Below are positions 11,601 to 26,600 of a stretch of 64,000 bases of DNA, piece after piece; positions within the stretch are counted from its first letter, which is position 1; every line of letters begins with the position of its first letter. Location of the stretch: the NCBI GenBank assembly GCA_013398295.1, contig VZSF01009948.1, positions 229,565 through 293,564 of the forward strand, given 5' to 3'. A model generated the notes under the pieces. The model was not told the origin of the DNA, did no database searches, and was given only the letters and a program-made list of their open reading frames with translations. This DNA is from Chionis minor. Lineage: Eukaryota; Chordata; Aves; Charadriiformes; Chionididae. The position numbers and the translations under genes are program-made.

Positions 11601-14600
11601 AACATGAAACATTCTGCAGTCACAGCACATCTCGCAAAACCTAGGAAGAACAAGTCTTTCCGTGATGTCCTTTCCCACCATGGAGGCCATTTTGCACATT
11701 ATCTAATGGGCAAGACAGACACTAATCAGGGATGCTTACACAACACACAACTCCATGTCAGTTATGCAGAGGGTTTTTACATTTACTTTTCATTCTGATG
11801 CATGTAATTTTATTGAAAATTGTGAAAAAAATACTGGAAAAAAAATCCATATTTTGAATTGAAATGATTTGGTGACATCCCCAAAAAGCACCTCCCCTCC
11901 CCTCCCTCCTTTTTCCTTTTTACCCTTCTCCTGTGATGATGTAACACAGCTGTAGAAGAAACTGGTCTTTCACCAAACTAAATAAAATTCCTAACTAATG
12001 GAGATAACTGAACTCTCAGAAATTACTCTCATATCTTACCAGAGTTACAAAAATAAGAGAAGCCACAAATACAAGATTCTTTCACTATTCCAATGCTTAA
12101 TGAATATATTTAAAATGAACAGAAAATTACTGACAATTAATGTGCTTAAGTGACTTCTACAACTTCTGTATGATTTAAAAATTAATCACAACACTCCATA
12201 TTGTGTATATGCCACTCCCTAACATAAAATTACTGAAAAAGCATATGATACCAAAGAAAGTGACAGCTTTTCACTCTAACTGCTCTTCATTCTGACTTTT
12301 ACTACAACTTTTACAAAAAAAGGTAATCTAAAAGAGTTTTATGTTTAACTTTCCTAATCACATAATTAGAACTACTTAAATTAATTTTCCTATAATAACA
12401 AATTATTTTTCTAACCTCTAGAGACTTAGTGAGCTACAGAAACCTTTCTCAAGTTTTCAATAAGTTTTCAAAACAAAGAAGATGGGTAAAACAATTCTGC
12501 TTTAGATTTTATTCCCTTATGTATTTATAAGTCACTCCAAGGAAGTACTGAAAATTTGGTGCCAAATACAATAATGCCCAGCCTGCTTATCGTTTACAAG
12601 TCCAGCCACATTATGAAAGCAAAATATTAATAAGGTCTGCCTCAAACAAAAATATTTAAAAAAAAAACCCAAAAGAACAACCAAAAAAAAAAGCATCCAG
12701 TAAAAACCATCAACATAAATTGCAAAAATTCAAGGGAAACATAAGGACATATATCTTCTGCCATTTCTCCTTTATAAATTAACTTATTAATTTGCTTACT
12801 GTTTTGATTTGATACCTAATAATTTTTAATTATTAAGGTTCTGTCTAATGCAAAAACAACCTGTTAACCAACCATGACTTCATCAACTCAGATGTTTATT
12901 ATTTCATCCAATAAAACAAACCAAAATCAATAAAGAGAATGGATGTACAGCAAAGACCCACAGAATTAAAGATTTTCCACTGATGGAAATTTTCCACATG
13001 TGCAATTTAAGCTTCCATAAAACAAACCTGAAAAAACACCCAAAAAGCCAACAATAGCAGATACTTTACAAGTCAATAAAATTAATCCTCTGCGCTGTCT
13101 TGTCCAGCTGGGTTTTTTCTTTACAGCATATATAAGCTATTGAATTTAAATCTAACTTTGACTTGAATGTAACATAGCATGGGAAAAGTTAGTTTAGTTA
13201 TGGATAGCAATATATTTTTTTCTCTTTAATACCACATGGATGTGCATCTTGGAAAGACACTACCATCACTGCAATATCAAGCAGTCAAGCAAACTTTATA
13301 CTGTGTGATTTGGTATTGCTGTTACTTACAGCCACAGCTTCCGTCTTCACATCATCATTGCTGTCTGGAGCTGTCAGATCTATCAGAACAGGGCATACTT
13401 TGGTCTCCACATCGTATCTCTCTATAAGTTCTTGCTCCAACAGAACTAACAATGCTGCCTGGCTTGTTTTTCTTACCTATCACAAAGATAAACATTGAGC
13501 CAAGGAAGTCAAAGACAGTTTCTTTGGAGTTTTTTTGGTCTAAATCTATGTCCTGTATTTTGGAAGCTGTACTTCTATACTGCCACACACCCACACCAAT
13601 CGCACTCGGCAAAAAGACAATTGCTCCAAAACCACTTTTGCAAACACTTCACGTATGAAACAAACTGAAAGCCAAGAACACCTGCATATTGTAAGTTAAG
13701 GCAATGCTATTATAAAAGTGGCCCCCTGCATAATTCCCAAAACACAGGAAAGCAATGTCAAAAAAAAGTAGCCATGGCAAAGCTCATGCAAGAAAAACAG
13801 CACAATTAATTGGGAGTAACAAAGGTCTAAGGAATGTGAATTTTATTAAACAAATCCTCTTTTTCTGAGATTAACAAGTTTGGCTGACGATGAATAACTG
13901 CATTTATTTCAAATGTATTTCAAATTCTGAGAGACAATTTTGCTTAGTCCCATCTAACAAAAAAAGACTGCACAAAAATAAGATAGCTGTTAATAATTGA
14001 CCATATGTGGCTAACCCCTGCCTCTCAAAAAATAAGCACAAGAACAGAAAACATTACATAAAATGAAAGACTATATACTGCAGTGCAGCAATTTTGAAAA
14101 CAGGTTTGAGATCTTTGTTTCAGAGCAAACCAGACAAATAACTATGGGGTATCAACAGAGGTTAAGGTGATGAACAGAATTGCTGATCTGCTAACAAGAG
14201 AATATCAAGCAGAAGTACGATTGTTGTATTACACATGAATTAGCAAACCAACGATTAAGAAAAAATAGATTTTGGTGCCTATTTTTAATTACAGAAAATC
14301 TGGAAATGGCAAGAAAAAGAAGTGGCAAACTCAGAGGCCTAAAATATTTAAAATAATGTATCACCTAGGATTAGGCTAGTCTGACATGGAGAAGTATAGA
14401 GAAAGCTTTAGACAAGCCAACTTGTACGTGCAGAAAAACAAACCTCAGAAATTCAATCCAAAAGCTTTACTGGATGGATATACAAATCACTGGTTACGAA
14501 GATATGTAATAGCATTAAAAACCTGAAATTTACCAATGAGTCAGTTTTTTATAACTACTGTTCCTTTTTATCAGAATTTAAATTATGTAAGCTTATCAAA

Positions 14601-17600
14601 ATGACTGACTGATTTTGTCCATAAGAATACAATACCAGATAAAAGGCCCCAAATGAGAACAGATTAAGTCACATGAAAAAACGTTAGAAATTTTCTTTGA
14701 AGTGGAGAGTGCCATGTATTTCATGCCATTCAAAACCTTTTTAACCCAAGATATTACATAGTTGTATGATGCTAAATTACTTAAATTGAAAAACCTCACA
14801 CCAGATATATTCAACTGGCTAATAAACTATTTATAAAAGACACTTACCTGGTTGTTCTGGTCTGCGAGGTATCGTACCACAATAGGCAGTAAGTATTTGG
14901 AAAAAGCATAGGGGATTGAAGGTCTGTTTTCTTGACAGAACATAGCAATATGAGGCACCTGTTCCATCAGTTCTGCCCGCACTGTTGGCTCTGTCACAGT
15001 CAAAATAAAACCAAACAAGGCACAATAAATGTTTACAAGCATACTGCCAGAAAAAGCTTTTTACAGTCTTGTATGTACAAACTATGTTCTCAAGTGCTCA
15101 TGTCAGCATGTTTATGCCAAGCTTCAGTTTGACAAGCACCATTGTTTTGCAAAACCAGGTACAACTACACTCTGTACAGCTAAACTACTAAAAAAATGGG
15201 CCCCACATTCTCAGTAAAAAACCAAGAAGAGGTGTAAAGAGAGCAATCCACCAAACATTATCTGTACCAGAATCTGTCTGAACTCCTTACAAGCACCACC
15301 AACTTCCAGGAAACCTGCTAAGCAGAAAGCCAACCCAACGCTGGTACCACTATGAGAAGAATCAAACCAAGGGGTGCTCCTGGCCACAACCACTCATATG
15401 GGAAAGATTCCACTGAGCAGGACAACCAGCCACAACCATCGATGCTCTTTTTCATTATTTGCTTTTTAAGGCTACTGATATTTTCATCAGATGGAACAGA
15501 TCCTGCATCTTTCCAGTTGCTTCTGTTAAACTTTTCAGGTATGTTTTCCAAAGTTGGTGACTATTTAGAAAAAAAATTTAATTTACTGTTTTAATTGTGA
15601 AAACAGTGCACTGCTTGAATGAATCCTAATCCCCACAGAACATGTACATCTATTTGCAGGATGAGAGAAGAAACAAGAAAAGAAATACAAACATGGATTA
15701 AATTCCAACTATTAAAAAACCAGCTTCAATTTAAGAAGTAGGTCATTATCACATGCCTGATAGTCCACATGTCCACAGGAAAAAAAAAAATCATTTCAGA
15801 CCCAATTACCAAGTATTTCTGTCCTTTCAGAATTTGCTGACATCTGTAGCTACTATTAGAGAACTGCTTATCTATAAAAACACATAATGAGAACTCATCA
15901 ATTACTCTCAAGTGACAGTAATTTAATCTACAATATTTTAAACAGTAAGATGTATACTGTTCACAGGATATGCATGCCTTACTAATTTTTTTACTTAGGA
16001 ATTTTTCAGGTAAAACTTAATGGTATGACCAGAACCACCTTCCGTGGAATACTTGTAATTAACACGATACATTAAAAATACAACCTTCTGATAGATAGAA
16101 GCACATAACTTGCATTTATATTTAACATGCCAAATGCATGCAGCACTGGGCTTTCTTGAACACCAGGTTACAAGAGACAACCTAGGCCTGAATAAAACAA
16201 GACACAGACAAAGCAAGTACCGTGCTGTGTTCAGTCTCTTCTTCACCAAGGACAATAACAACAGAACAGATCACAACACACGAAGTAATCAAATGCCTAC
16301 GGGCTCCCTTTCTTTGGCTGTAGACTTAAATTACTTTTCCTATAGAAAAACATACTAAAGTCCTCTGTAAAGTTTATGAATTGCTGACAAAGTTTCAGAT
16401 ACAAAGTGAAATAAATCCCAGATAAATCAATACTGGATATGTTTGCTGTTCATGACAATAAAGAAAAATAGTCTTCTAATCTGCTCTGTTTCTCTTCCCA
16501 AAACATCAAGAGGAGCAGAAAGGACAAAAGCTTTTTTATTTAATTTTCAGATGTTCTGAAACGTGCAAAGCTTGAAATGCTTAAGCAATACACACATCCT
16601 GAAGTTTGTATTGAAGAAGTCAGATCCTGAAGAAGACTACGTGCAAGTTTTAGCAGACTTGAATTAATGAAAATGAACAGATAACAAAATGCTAAATTCT
16701 AGTTTAGTGAACACTATGTCTGGAGCATTAAACATGACCAAAACAAGCACCTGCAAATAGGACAAACATAACAGTTAATGAGATCATTAATTCTGAAAGA
16801 CAAGTTCTACCTATCATGTCAATGTGAGGAAATGAAATACTACTTCTTGACATTTTTTCTAAAAACATAGAGAATAAGAGTTTACCATCCTCACTCTAAA
16901 TTTCTAATTTCAGTCTAACTTTCTATTGGGAGCTTGCAGCACCTCCTACTATTAAAGTTGCCTCGTACTTCCTATCATATTAACTCATCTTTCATTTCCT
17001 TATAAAAATTGGCCAGAGAAGTGCTTAGAACACAATATAGCATAAGCTGCAATTCTTAGGATCAGGTTTTCTCAGGGGAAGAAAGAAACACTGAACACTT
17101 TTTGAGATGGAGAAAGCCATCTGAATGGCTACTGCAGACTGAATGTACACAGCCCCTCTCCCAAGAGCAACTCTCTTGAAAAGGTTACAGATGGGAAACA
17201 GCAGAATGAGGAACCACCAGGCTGGATAAGGAGGAATGGAGGGCTGAGGTGAGAGACAAGGAGATAAAACCAGCAACTAAAGGGAAGGGAGAACGAAACT
17301 TGCTGGACAAGAAACTGGAACCAGAGCCCAACGCCAGCACTGGAGGGACTCGCTCCCACCTTACCCATAAGGCTGCTATTTCAAAACATGCCCAGGACAT
17401 GATCTAAGGGTACAAGAGGCCTGTGTCACGACACGTATCGCTAGGATCTCATTCTCACTTCTTAGGACCCCTACCTCATTCCTTGCAGCAAATGGAAGAT
17501 GACTGATGAGGGGAGGGCAGAGCAGAGGGCGAGAGAGGAGGAGAAAAATTAGTCTGAGGTTGCACGCTTGGCAGCAGTGCTTCTTCAATTGTTCCCAAAC

Positions 17601-20600
17601 TTGCTTCAGGCAGTTCCCACCCTCCCAAACTCAAAACTCACTGCTGGCCTTTCCATTATGCCAATGCAACTGTTCATGCAGCCAGACTACAAACTCTATC
17701 AAACAGCTGATCTATCTGACACAGCTTTTGCCCCACCACAGCAGCATGATTAAACAGTGAGAACTGGCACTTAGATTGGTCTCCTGCTGCAATCACATAT
17801 TTCCCTCAAGTAGCAGAGCTATCTGATGATGAAAGCAAGCGATTGTAAGAGGGTGCAGGAACTGCTTACTGTGACATTATCATCAAAACAGAGCAAAAAG
17901 AGTAAAATGCTGAGAAACTGGATTCGTTCCTTTGCCTAGTGTGAAGCTGTGCAAAATGCTCGAATCAAGCTCTTCACAGAGTAATTTCACGCTAGTCCTT
18001 TGATTGCAGTCCGAACTCTGTCTTCACTGCTGAAGAAATACCACCACTGCAACGAAAGCCAACAGGAGCTCTGTATTAAGCATATCAAGGGCTATGTATA
18101 AAGCTCCAGGGAGTAAGCACTCAACAAGGGCCGATTGTTTTCATTTTGATACCTCTACAGTTTGCCCACCCACTGGTAAAATAACGACAACACTCCCTAT
18201 CCCCAAACTGACAAGGCTTGTTGTGAAATTGAATTAATAAATTTCTTTATGAAGCTCTCCAGTAAGAGAGCAATGAGTACCAAAACCATAATATCCCATT
18301 TTCTTCAGAACAGGGTTCATCCATTATGCAGCACTTACAGAGAGTGGCCACACCACCTGACAATAGCGAAGAGCTGCTCACGTAAAGTGAGCCCCCTTCT
18401 TTCCGAGCTACTAAGTGAAGCTCTGGCTTTGTGATGGTCACAGACAGATGAGATGATGCAATTCAAGATTTGAAAAATTTATGGGCAGGAACAAATAAGA
18501 ACTGTAAAGTCACATTAGTTCTTACATTCCTTAACTTTTAAGTACATGGCTCTGCGATCTTAGTAAGGTCAATTCAAACCAACAAACAATCCAGCACTGT
18601 GTAACTGGCTGTGTAACGCAACACCATAATTCACTATCAAAAAGGCATTTGTGCTGTTCTGGGGAATTACTGCTGCTATGCAAGAACCTGAACCTTAAGC
18701 TTACCAATTTAGATAAGAGCTCAATTCTTCCAAATGCCGAAGCATATGTTCCAGTGTGTACTGAATAGAGCCTAATCTTGCAGCCTGATGGGGTTACAGT
18801 AGAGCTTTTTTTTTTTTTTTTGCATTATGTTTCCTAAAGACACAAGCAACAACACCAAAAGTTCCCACTAAAGATTTCTCATTTCCCTTCATCCATTGCT
18901 CAACTTTGTCTTTAGCTTAGACGGATGGCACCTCCAAATACAGATTCCAGCAGGCTTCAATACTGTAATATCTATCTGCCATTTCAGTTTAAACTCTTCT
19001 GTTGTTTGTAACCAAATTTATGGTTTGGCCATCACCACAGTAAACAGAGCATGGCAGTTAAAATTATTATACGCAACTTCTTAAAGCATAAGCTCATCCA
19101 GCTGGGGAATACATCTGTATTATATATTTTTTGCACTGTACAATACAGTCAGAACCAGGCTTTTACACAGTATAAACAAAATCTGGGTGGAGAATTTTGC
19201 TTCACATCAAGACTGAAAGTTTCTATTTTAGGCACTCTGGAAAAATCGCTGTGTACAACTACATTCTCCATAACATTTACTTGGAACAGTATTTTTCCGT
19301 TTGGCAGAGGAATTATTTTTAAATGCCCTTTTCAAACTATCTACCGAAGGTAGAAGTCTATGCCTTAAAGTAGTAGGCTACTAGGAAAAAAAAAAGCTGC
19401 AAATTGTCAAAACAAAAAAATTTTAAAAGCAATATTAATATTAAAAAATTAGATCTCAGAAGCAAACTTGTAGTTCTTTTTCTCATTCATTAGCGCTTTA
19501 TTTCATTCTATCAGGTCTTGTGTATTCTCTAGATACAGAATTATACTGAACTGTTTCAGAAATCAAGCAAAACTGAAAGAATGACAGAAGAAAGCGAAAA
19601 TAACTTCCATTTCTTCTGTTTGTGAAATAACTTTGAAAAGAAGTTGCCAGAATAAAATGAAAACCATTCTACCTCTCTCAATTTCCAGTCCACCTGAAAC
19701 CAGCAATATATTCTAACCAACATCTACAGAACCTGGGCAGACACTAATCTGCACACACCAACCTTCAGTTTTAGCCATTTCACAAATCATCATCCCAAAC
19801 TAATTCCACAACCATAGAAGTAATTAATTGTCCCCTCTCCTCTCATGAAAAAACATTTAAATTTCCCCTAGAATTTAACACCATCTATCATGTAAGCAAA
19901 GTACCAACATACTCATCTAGCTACTCCTAGCACATGCTCTTAGCTTTCCTATATAAATGTGTAATGTTTACTTCATTCCTGCTGAGGCTTCAGTTCACCT
20001 TGTATTCCACTCCGTCTATGAGAAAGTAAAGCACCAGGGTTAGCTGTATACTAGAAATTAAAAAGGGATTATTGCAGAGCTGCACAGTATAATACAAACT
20101 AATTGCTCCAGAACAGTTATTTGTAAATGAAGTAATTATTACAGAGCCAGCTCACAATTAAATTTATTTCACAATAGCTTATTCTGCAACAACATACAGT
20201 ATTTAGAAGAAATTCTGCAAATCTCTCATTATCCCAAAACAACCATTCTGGAATACAAGCAGTGGTCAATTTCCCCCACATTTGTGAGGGGCTGTAAGGC
20301 TTTTGTGTTGTAAAGGTGTACATGAAGAAAAGCGACTGGTGATGTTAACACTGCTTTAACTGATAATTTTGATGAATGTTTTAATTATACCTGAATATGA
20401 ATAATAGTAGTATTTGTTCTTATTAAGGGTTGTGAGTAAGAAGTAAAGATGTAAATGCATAGCCTTGCATTTACACTTTCATTCTTTAGAAGAAAATATT
20501 TTAGGGAAAGGCAAATGAAAATATTTCTACATGCTAGAGAGAAACAAGCAGCACAGAAACCACCTTCATGCCCTTCCCCCTGTACAGATCCCCATCTCTG

Positions 20601-23600
20601 ATTTCAGCCTGAATACAAGGTCCACAGCATACAAAGATGCCAATCTGCCAACAGCGTGGTAGTAGTACTGGATTTGTATACATGCCTATGCTCAAACTGA
20701 ACATCATTTGCATGATCAAAAACAAAGTTTAAATAAATTCTACAGTTTATCAACTCAAACTTTACCTATCCCCAGGTTTCCCATATATAACTTTCCCTTC
20801 CCCCCTTTTTTTTTTTCTTCTTCTAGTGCCATTCATGTTGCCCCTTCCGATTTCTCTCGTTTCCTGTTTTATCTGTCCCTGCAAATTTCCTACACCTTTT
20901 TTGAAGATATAAGAAAAGCTGGACAAGTGGAAATACACTGTAACCAGTGACCATCCCTTTTAGCTTAGGAATCCATCAGAAAGACTGACATGCTTGACAC
21001 GTGCTGCCTCAGCAGTCAGGTTCTTTTCTCTTACTAACCAGAAATGGACTTCATTACTGACTGGCAGAGTAAGGAGTGAAATACAGACTAACGAGAGAGG
21101 GTAAAGTCACCATTTGTTGTCCATCAGATGCATGGAGAGGCAAAAGAGCACCACATCAAGCAAACGAAAAAAATGTTAGTGTAGCAGGACATGGGAGAAG
21201 AGGTATGGAAAATCCAGGCACATGAACGTGAGGGAGGGGAATTAAAAAACAGGTAAAGCTATTGATAGATGGGAAAGGCAAATATCAGCATTCCCATTAA
21301 TATTGCTTACATATGAAGATTTTGTTAAATAAAACACTGTAATGTGTGTATTTGACAGGCATTGTTGGCATCTCTCACTATACCAACAGCAGTGATTGAA
21401 ATGGTCTTACTAACATAGGTTAAGCACACTATTAAGTAATTAAGGTTGCGAGGCCATCCACATTAAGCCTGATTATACAGCTTCAAAACTTAATGACCCA
21501 TTAGTCTTAATAATTGTTTTTTAAAATCAGTTTGTTTTACAAACTGCATTCACAACTGATTCTATGCAGTAAACGGACTACTTTTCATTCATGAGAAAAA
21601 AAAAAAAATCTAGTTGGTTATATTCAAGCAAATAAGCCCCAGTCCTCCAGGAAGTCCCTTTCTTTTCTCCCCATCATTTCCTTAGAAAGATATCTATATG
21701 CATCTATTTCACAGTATATTAAAAGACCATGTACATTTTCGAAATTAAGATACAGACTCTCACTCTAAAAGAACCCTCAGAAAATGAAATTTAAAGCTTC
21801 CACTGCCCAGTTTTGCAAGGACACTAAGAAAAATGCCAATAATGCAATAATTCTGGCTGAGACTAACTTTGAAGCTGGTCAATTGTATCAATTGTACTTG
21901 TGTGCATAGGGATGAAGCCTTATATCATCAGATAAGCCATTCACAAGCTGGTACAAAAAAAAGTTGGAATAATACTAATTTACTCAAGTGAGAAAGACTG
22001 ACATAAGGGCCTTTTTCAAGCTCATGTAAGCCTGCAGCTAGTCTTCATGTGAGAATGAAGAAGGCCCAGCTGTTTTAACACAAAGATAAGCACTTTATCA
22101 CTCACAAGGGCTTATGACGGATAAGTTAACATTTGCCAAGCTCTGAGCTTCTATGCCAAGCTGCTTCTTGGCTTCTATAGGTTCAAAGACCCCATAAAAA
22201 CCTCTAAGTGGGAAGCCTTTAACCAACAACCCTAAAGAAAAAGAGAAAATACAAACTGGTTGAACAGCAGATTCAAAAGCAACACAAGGCAGCACCTTTC
22301 TTACCACAGCTGTAACTATTCAGAGAACTCACTACCAAAGACAGCAGGGAAATCCAGAGTTCAGGACTGAAAAATACCCAAACGCAACAACAAAATCATA
22401 GACTTAGTAGTAACACCCAACTACAGCAATGAAGACAAACACTGAAGAAAATAAACCTTCCAAACAACTGAGATTTAGAGAAAAAGGTTCTTTGGCAAGT
22501 AAGGGGGTTGGAAGCAGCAGATTATTCCTTGGCTGCCACTGATGGGTTTCCTCCACTGGAACAGCTATTCTGTGCTGTTGTTTACATGCAGCAGGACATG
22601 AAACCAGGGCACAGCAATTCCTGTGTTCCGGCAGCAGTGGGAGCAGCTCATTTCCAACGTCACCTGAAGTGGATATTTTTTCCCAGTAGAAACATACTCA
22701 TGATCTACAAAACAACATGTAACATGGAACTAATTCATTAGAGAGTCCAAACTGCCCTGTCAGGAGAAGACTCACTTTATATCATTTGTATGTGCAGTTA
22801 CATAACGGTAGTCAGAACTCTCCCTCACAAAACATATTTCACTACAACTCATTCTGTCCACCTGCAACCTGCAAATTGGCTGCTGACAAAGAGATGTTAA
22901 AACATCATTCAGCATTCTTTAGGTATAAGCAATACTTAATTCTTCCCTCACAAAGAAACTTTCATAAATTAGTGGTATTAATAGTATATTACTCAGAGTC
23001 CAAATTAATTCCCACCAAAAGCTATTGCTTTAAGAATTTTTGTCAACAGTTTTTTTAAAGAGAGTTTTAGAGCTGATATTTGCCTTTGCCATGATGCCTC
23101 AAAAGATCTGCCATGGCTAGCCAGTTTGTATGTCAAGATCTGTGTCAAACCAAACCATAGCCTCATGATTATCTGATGCCTTCCATCCTACAATCATATA
23201 TTTGGAGCCAGATATTTTTCTAGTAAAGATTACTTTTTATTTCACATTAGCGCAGTGTTTAGCATAACAAAGATGACATTTAGCTTCTTAAAGTGCTATC
23301 GCATTACATGAATAATAATAATCGTTTTGAAAGTCTCTTGCTCTCAAACACGGAAGTGCCTGTCTCACTGTAGCCCCAGCTTCCATAAAACAAATAAAAA
23401 AAAGGCTGCAGCTCCCTTCCTTCCCTCCCCCCGGCCCGCAAAAAACCAACCAAACAAAAAAAAAAAACCAACACCAACCCCAAACAAAACCCCCAAAAAA
23501 GCCCTTAAACATGTTTCTTTTTCAAAGACAATATCTGAAAAACATCAGCCCACAGAAGCCATCAGGGCTTCTGAAGTGCAAGGTATTACCAGGACAGAAG

Positions 23601-26600
23601 ACTGCTTAGGAAACTTTAGGACAGTTGGCATTTCTAGTTCATTGCTGTGCCCGTACTTTAGATAACAGCAGCAGTAGCACGATGAGAGCATGGATATTGT
23701 GTATCCCAGATACACTCTGCAATTCAAACCTCATTATACCAACTACTGCCAAAAAAAGAAAAAGTACCTTGCTTTCTGTGACTTGATGGGACAAGAGAAG
23801 ACAAATACTTCCAAATGTTAAAAAACAGGCATAAGACCGATAAGTATCAGCTATTAGAAACAGGAAGACCTGTCCATAGTTTAGTTCGACTTCCCAACAG
23901 TTTGTTTTTATTTTTCTTTATTTATGCTTTTAAACTTGGAGTCTTGAGTGAAGGATGGCTCTAAGCATATGGATATTTGGCTCTATCAAGCAAGTCAAAA
24001 CACACAGATACTTTTATAATTATTTCTTATTCCAAATTCAGTTTGTTTTTGGTTTGTTTTTTTTTTTTTTACAGAACAAGTTGGAAAAAAGCATCAGATG
24101 CGCAAAAACAAAACCCCAAAACAAAACACGAACAAAACCCACTGTGCTGCAGTTTGAATAATAGTCAAGCACATATATTAAGAAGATACAAAGAAGACCT
24201 AGCTCCCTAATGAATTTTCACATGGTTTGAGACACAAGGATATTCTAATAACGTGTCTTACAGAAACAGGCTAAGACCAATACTGCAGCTGCTCGAGGCA
24301 CAAAAATCAGTTAAGTTTGCAGAAATGTAATTTGTGGGGCAGCTGTAGAATCCAGCGCTACTAGTTTGGCAGATCTGAGACAACTTCTACAACGCAGGAA
24401 AAGCCTGAAATGCTGTTTTTACTGATGCTGATAAAATATCAACCCTGAATAAAAACGTACTCCACCCTTGCTAAAGGAAACATTGATTTGAGCTCACCTC
24501 TTGGCTTCCATTACACTTCTACCTAAACAAACTCCAATCTGACACACTTAGTTGGTCACCAATGAAAAGCCTAAGGCTACAAAGTTGCTGCACAAGGCCA
24601 TTTCCCCTGGACACATCCGTCCTATTTTCCAAACTTGAAGCTTCAGAAAGTTTCTGATTTCAAAACTGGGAACATGATCACAAGAACAAGCACCGTATGT
24701 ACAGATTTCAGCAGCAGAGCTTTGCTAGGAAAGCACTCTAAACAGCAGCACACCACTGCTCTCAAAGACAGATTTAATCTTAAATGAACAGCAACTTTTT
24801 TCACCCCTCTGAAAGAATCCTTGGAGAGGTAATCAATACAACTATGTAAGGCTACAACAGGCTATTTTCCTGGCTAAACAAGGACATTGCCTCAGAAGAA
24901 TGAAAACACACATTTTAAATGAGGACAGTAATGAGAGAATAACAGAAATGAGCCGAATACCTTTTTACCCTTGGAAAGCATTATGTTCTCTAATTCCGGA
25001 AGAAGGGAGAAAAACTAAAACACATCTAACGTAAGAAACATTTTCTTCTCATACAAGACAATCCAAGTTTCTCTCCATAGCACTCCTACGCTGACAAAAG
25101 AATGAACTTCAGATGTTCTCTGATGTTTTGCCTCTAAAGCCTTTCTTCTTCCTTCTGGTGCTCCAACTGCATCAGCTGTGTTGAAATCAAGCCCTTAAAA
25201 TTCCAGGTTGAAGATTCTCTAGAAAGAATTGTTGCAGCTCTGTCCACACCATTTTTCCCTTCATCCACCCCAGCACCACTTTTTAAGCACTCCTTTTCTT
25301 TCCTAGCTGTTTTTCATTATTCTCCTGCTTTTGTCTTTTATTTCAAACACCCAGTAGTCTCAATATATTCACAAGCAAAAGGCCCTCTATATCTACAGAG
25401 CCCTCCTACTCATTACTTGTATCTGCATCTTGCTTAGCAATTCCTGCTGTCTCTCTTATCTTCACAACTGGTTGCCCAAAAGGGATCAAGGTAACAACTT
25501 CAGCACTTAAATTCTATCAAAACTAATGAGAGTTTTGCACAGCTGTTTTGCAAGATTCTTTTCAAGGCAAGAAATCAATCTTTATCTACAAATCTGAAAC
25601 AACCATGTAGATCTGCTGAGTAGCTGAAGTAGATAGTACAAGTTATTCAAAAATGTACTGATGGAAAGTGGTAATCCTACATTTTGAAGGGGCTTAATTC
25701 TGTTGAGGAAAATAGTAAGGAAGAATGTCATCTTTTGGTGGAAGATTTAGCAAAATGACATTTTGCAGTATTTTATTGCATTTGCAGAAGCCTAATTTGA
25801 ATATTGAAGACAAGAAAGAACATATTGGTCCTGTGTGGAACACAGGTTCAGCAATTCTGACTTTCCCTCATTAACCCAGTAAAATGTTTAATGCTACCTA
25901 CCTGAATCATCAGCTAATCTGCTGATCCTCTCCAACACAGCAATACAATCTCTCTCATCATCACTGACTTCCTTCAAAGTGTCCAGCAAACTTCGAGCCA
26001 CCATTTGCCTAGTTTACAAGAAAGATTAAAAATTAGTATTGTTTGTGTCCAGAAATACACCCAAACCAAAAAGTTGCACAATCATACAAGTTTCTTAAAC
26101 CGAACAGTAAGATTATACATAAATTCACTTTTAACTCAGTAAATTTAGTTAGTCCTGCTTTGGGAATTCTTATTTCTGATACCTCGTATAATCATAAAGA
26201 ACTGTTAAGTTAAAATGTAACATTAAAAATAACCCTTTGGTTACAAGGATAAGGGAAACCAGCCACAAAGATAAAAAACAGTAATCATCTGCCAAGTGGG
26301 CAACAAACAGAAGCTGAATGTTAGAAGTCAGCGTCAGCCTTCCATCCTCACCTCTGAATTCCTTAACTTGTTCCATACAAAGCAAGACAACACCACTATT
26401 TTCAGAATAGTTTGAAACAGAATTATCAACTTATTTCACAAAAAACCAGCATGAATACACAAGCTGAAGATTTCCATACCAATGGTGATGTTTAGAAGCT
26501 AAACTTCATTCAAATGCTGTATAGAAGAATGAGTATGTACTGTGAAAATAAAACATGCTAGCCCATATGTGCCTGGGACATACATTAAGCAAAGCAGAAA

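Larger units (their letters stand above)
14991..25901 (-). other. PPP4R1 intron 3
   Basis: A 10.9-kb intron without any recognised transposable element, which is striking beside the CR1-bearing introns. It holds a T run (18806-18821), an A/C-rich tract (23440-23502) and a T-run/A-C pair (24043-24140). No open frame here looks coding. Confidence 0.8.
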
